This document shows, in pieces, positions 61,234 through 64,000 of a stretch of DNA of 64,000 nucleotides (position 1 is the stretch's first letter; every line of letters begins with the position of its first letter). A model generated the notes under the pieces. The model was not told where the DNA came from. It was given only the letters and a program-made list of their open reading frames with translations, and made no database searches. The stretch is taken from the NCBI GenBank assembly GCA_947495075.1, contig CANLXH010000005.1:1-64000 (forward strand). The letters run 5' to 3'. The translations under genes and the position numbers were made by a program. This DNA is from an uncultured Croceitalea sp. (GTDB taxonomy: Bacteria > Bacteroidota > Bacteroidia > Flavobacteriales > Flavobacteriaceae).

Positions 61234-61659
61234 TTAAGCAATTGTAAATAAGAATGAAGCAACTATCATCCAGATACCTACTATAATACCTAAGATACCA
61301 AGCTTACCTTGTTTTGGAGCAATCTTACTTCTTATCTCGGCTGCTTTTTCTTTTGCCTTTTCATTCTTTCCAAGAAATAATTTGTTTATTAAGCCAAAGC
61401 CCAACATAAAGCCTAGTGTAGCTTCTACTACACTACCAGCTAATAAAGTAATCCACCAGATAGGAGCGGTAGTTAGCCAACCTATATTTAAAATACTAGT
61501 TATAATTCCCCAAACACCCCAGAAACAGAAGACCAATCCAATCCAACCTTGATAAGGCTCAATTTTTTCTAAAAGTTCTTTTGCGTTAGGTTTTTTTGAT
61601 AATACTAATGATGGCACTGCAATAATGCTCAACAATACTAGGGTAATTCCATAAATCAT
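61234..61659 (-). CDS. Small multi-helix membrane protein, function unknown
   Basis: 141 residues, four hydrophobic segments (~2-20, ~40-60, ~68-92, ~118-140), with a charged loop [15 protein letters not shown] and [17 protein letters not shown] do not recognise the family. Cotranscribed with the SIMPL gene (10-base gap). Confidence 0.7.
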   Translation of the reverse strand: MIYGITLVLLSIIAVPSLVLSKKPNAKELLEKIEPYQGWIGLVFCFWGVWGIITSILNIGWLTTAPIWWITLLAGSVVEATLGFMLGFGLINKLFLGKNEKAKEKAAEIRSKIAPKQGKLGILGIIVGIWMIVASFLFTIA

Positions 61660-61824
61660 AATACGAAAGGTTTAATTGTTTATAAGACAAAATTGCGTAG
61701 ATATATGTCTTAAAACAGCCCTAATTATAGTAGAAATAACATCCCTGTTTTCAGGGATATCTTTATGTATTGAAGTGTTTTATTTGGTTATGAATAATGT
61801 AATTATTGCTAATTGCTTAGATGA

Positions 61825-62475
61825 TTAGTCATCTACTAAACCTAGTTTAATAGCATATTTTGTTAGCCCAGCCAGATTACGTACCTCTAGTTTAGAAATA
61901 AGGTTTTTACGGTAGCTCTCTATAGTGTGCTTGCTCAGGAAAAGTTTATCTGCAATTTCCTGGGTAGTATGCTCTTGAGCAATTAACTTTAATACTTCTT
62001 TTTCTCTTTTAGATAGCGATTCTATTAGCGTTTGTTCATTAGAGAACATTCCCTTAAGATAAACGTCTTTAATGCTTTGAGAGAAATATTTCTCTCCCTT
62101 TAAAATACTTTCAATAGCTTCAAGTAGTTCCTCTTTTTCTGCATTTTTTGGAACGTAACCATCTACATTATCCTTAGTAAGTGTTTGCACTGTCATAGAA
62201 TCATGGAGCATACTTACTACCAACGTTTTTGTTTTTGAGTGGTTACTTTTAATATGTTTATTTAACTCAATTCCATTTAAGTCAGGCATATTTACATCTG
62301 TAATCACAAGGTCTATTGGTTCTTTACTATTATTGATATCTAGATATTTGGCTACATTCTTACCATTATTTGCCGTAAGTACAATTTCATATTCTTTTTT
62401 TGATTCTAGAATACTTAAAAGTCCATCTAGAAACATTTTGTGATCATCCGCAATTATTAATCTGTAATTCTTCAC
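61825..62475 (-). CDS. NarL/LuxR-type response regulator
   Basis: 216 residues. Receiver domain with phosphoacceptor Asp60 in VITDVNMPDLNG and acidic pocket ADDHKM; LuxR-type HTH (~150-212: LSKREKEVLKLIAQEHTTQE, IADKLFLSKHTIESYRKNLI). Its partner histidine kinase is 2 bases upstream. Target genes unknown. Confidence 0.94.
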   Translation of the reverse strand: MKNYRLIIADDHKMFLDGLLSILESKKEYEIVLTANNGKNVAKYLDINNSKEPIDLVITDVNMPDLNGIELNKHIKSNHSKTKTLVVSMLHDSMTVQTLTKDNVDGYVPKNAEKEELLEAIESILKGEKYFSQSIKDVYLKGMFSNEQTLIESLSKREKEVLKLIAQEHTTQEIADKLFLSKHTIESYRKNLISKLEVRNLAGLTKYAIKLGLVDD

Positions 62476-62477
62476 TC

Positions 62478-64000
62478 TTAATCTTTTAATGGAATTTCTA
62501 TAGTTATAACTGTTCCTCTGGTTGGCGCACTATCTAACATTAAAGTAGCTTCTAATTGCTGCAATCTACTTTCAATATTTTGTAAGCCAATACCTTTTCT
62601 AAATTTTTCTGAATCAAAACCGTTACCATCGTCTTCAAAAATTAATTGAAACATCTCGTCATGAATGTTAAGATGAATCTCTACAGCACTTGCATTAGCA
62701 TGTTTAAGCGTATTTGTAAAAAGCTCTTGGGTTATTTGGTAAAGCTCCACTTTTAACCTTTCTGGTAATCTATTTATTTTTTCTTTTGGATGAGCAGAAA
62801 AAGTAATTTCAATAGTTGAATTTTTTTGGAGTTGACCAATATATTTCTCTAATAAGAAAGTAAATGTATTTTGATTGAACTTTTTTGGCACCAAATCATG
62901 TGAAATATCTCTAACCAATTCATAAGTTTCATTTACTTGGTTCATTACTTCTTTTTGAAAATTAGAGCTGCTTTTTAAGTTTGCCAATTGCAATTTTATT
63001 CCAGCAAGATTACTACCAATACTATCGTGTAATTGTTTTGCTATTCTATGCCTTTCTTCTTGTTGAGCGTCTAGAGAAGTTCGTGCGAGTTCTAATTCTT
63101 GTGAATTTAAAAGAGCTGCAATTTTTTGAGAGTTTAACTCTTCTTGTTGCTTATTTAATTGGCTTTGGGTTTGTAGTTTTTGGTAGTAAACGTATAGTAA
63201 AGCTATAATTGGAATTAAAAGTACTAAGAAGCCATATAAGAAAGCTTTTTTAATAGTCTTTTGTTGCTCTAACTCACTTTGTTTTGTGCGTTGAACTTCT
63301 TTTAACTCATAAATTTCATTTTCTTTTTGGAGTGTTTGGTACTTTATTTCAATCTCCTTTATGGCTTTGCTATTTTGCTGCTCAATAATTTGATTAGATA
63401 TAGCTTGGTGTTGAGTCATTAGGTTATAAGCATTTTCAAAATCTCCTTTGGCTTGATACGTTAGCCTTAAACTATTAATTATTTTTTTTTGCAGTTCAAG
63501 ACGATTCCACTGTATTGCATTAGTATAAGCCATAGAAAGAGCCATTTCTGCTATTTGGTATTGCTTTAATTTTGTACATATATTGCCATATTCTAAAACT
63601 GCTTCTGTATAAATGTCAAAATAATTACTATTCAAAGAAGTGGTCATTATTTTCTCATAAATATCAAAAGCTATATCATTTTTGTTAAGTTCTGCAGACA
63701 ACCTACCTTGATATAGTTGTATCCATAATTGAAATTTAGGCTCGTTTTGGTTTACACTTTCAGACGCAGCTTTATTAAAGTATTCTTTAGCTAGTGCGAG
63801 ATTATTTTTCTCAAAAGCAATTGTTCCTAAGTAGAAATTTGACTTAGCCGAAACGTTATTTTCATTTTTAAAAAGAGTAAGTTCCATAAATATGGGATTC
63901 GCTTTTTCATACTCTTGCTTTCTTAAGTAGACTTGACCAAGACCTAGTTTAATTCTATTTAGTTCTGATGGATTGTCTAACAATTTTGCTTTGTCTATAC
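62478..64000 (-). CDS. TPR-containing sensor histidine kinase, truncated by right edge
   Basis: At least 507 residues; the frame is open to the right edge, so the N-terminus lies outside. TPR repeats (~10-230, e.g. KLGLGQVYLRKQEYEKANPI, NAIQWNRLELQKKIINSL), a coiled coil, a transmembrane helix (AFLYGFLVLLIPIIALLYVY), HisKA_3 dimerisation domain with HRIAKQLHDSIGSNLAGIKL, and HATPase_c (FEDDGNGFD, KGIGLQNIESRLQQL). Pairs with the LuxR-type regulator downstream, 2 bases away. A TPR sensor is exported; its signal is unknown. Confidence 0.92.
   Translation of the reverse strand, partial: IDKAKLLDNPSELNRIKLGLGQVYLRKQEYEKANPIFMELTLFKNENNVSAKSNFYLGTIAFEKNNLALAKEYFNKAASESVNQNEPKFQLWIQLYQGRLSAELNKNDIAFDIYEKIMTTSLNSNYFDIYTEAVLEYGNICTKLKQYQIAEMALSMAYTNAIQWNRLELQKKIINSLRLTYQAKGDFENAYNLMTQHQAISNQIIEQQNSKAIKEIEIKYQTLQKENEIYELKEVQRTKQSELEQQKTIKKAFLYGFLVLLIPIIALLYVYYQKLQTQSQLNKQQEELNSQKIAALLNSQELELARTSLDAQQEERHRIAKQLHDSIGSNLAGIKLQLANLKSSSNFQKEVMNQVNETYELVRDISHDLVPKKFNQNTFTFLLEKYIGQLQKNSTIEITFSAHPKEKINRLPERLKVELYQITQELFTNTLKHANASAVEIHLNIHDEMFQLIFEDDGNGFDSEKFRKGIGLQNIESRLQQLEATLMLDSAPTRGTVITIEIPLKD

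Noticed and set aside
61745-61790. Hairpin ATCCCTG/CAGGGAT as terminator of the kinase/regulator operon
   Set aside because: No T-run on either strand of the hairpin, so intrinsic termination is not supported.

Overview
The window is a stretch of chromosome from a Bacteroidota bacterium, almost certainly a member of the Flavobacteriaceae. It is AT-rich by eye (GC content not computed). It carries lineage markers: a type IX secretion cargo with a CHU_C-type tail next to a PorP/SprF protein, DUF4295 directly after rpmB and rpmG, DUF2911, DUF4369, DUF6249 and TIGR03643 proteins, and many promoters of the Bacteroidota form (a TTTG-like -33 box and a TAnnTTTG -7 box close to the start codon). I cannot assign a genus.

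Layout. 1-4.8 kb: a surface/secretion cluster, consisting of a repeat-rich secreted protein cut by the left edge, a small secreted protein, a large Ig/TSP3/CHU_C protein and a PorP/SprF-like partner. 4.9-7.1 kb: idi, a QueD/PTPS homologue, manA and a small conserved gene. 7.1-19.9 kb: envelope and housekeeping genes (DUF4369 lipoprotein, DUF819 permease, DUF5916 outer-membrane protein, an SPFH gene group, S1/P1 nuclease, AlkB, AraC regulator, MOSC protein, an ECF sigma factor with a small membrane partner). The SPFH group contains a 55-codon ribbon-helix-helix gene and a frameshifted DUF4177-like remnant. 19.9-24.6 kb: two tandem paralogous membrane proteins and htpG. 25-42 kb: mostly core genes (TetR-like regulator, AarF kinase, KAS III, thioredoxin/MsrA-like fusion, symporter, recR, E2 acyltransferase, DnaQ-like exonuclease, cinA, rpmB-rpmG-DUF4295, ftsY, amidase). 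42.2-44.1 kb: an accessory island, described below. 44.1-56.3 kb: rimO, a second ECF sigma/anti-sigma pair, fasciclin protein, serine hydrolase, SurA-type chaperones, MoxR ATPase, aconitase and two TlpA-like thioredoxins. 56.3-60.2 kb: a carotenoid operon with a B12/light-sensor-type MerR regulator, then tRNA-Leu(GAG). 60.6-64 kb: SIMPL protein, a membrane protein, and a LuxR-type response regulator with its histidine kinase, which runs off the right edge.

Most notable signal. The VOC-family gene near 42.3-42.8 kb sits in what looks like an integron-type gene cassette. An attC-like folded site starts 2 bases after its stop codon. The outer arm of that site is complementary, 12 of 13 bases, to the sequence at the start of the same cassette, which is the relation expected if the cassette was once a circle. 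No integrase is visible. Next to it lie an orphan small membrane-protein gene and a serine hydrolase pseudogene with two frameshifts and a large internal deletion.

Other points worth a second look: a TlpA-like protein that has lost both active-site cysteines beside an intact paralogue, the thioredoxin/MsrA-like fusion, a sigma-54-like element upstream of htpG, and two terminator-like hairpins that follow no recognised gene. I found no CRISPR array, prophage, insertion sequence or defence island. Genes in the carotenoid cluster plausibly act together: carH-like regulator, crtI, crtB and crtZ are co-oriented and tightly packed, with idi about 52 kb away supplying precursor. No lycopene cyclase is visible in the window.
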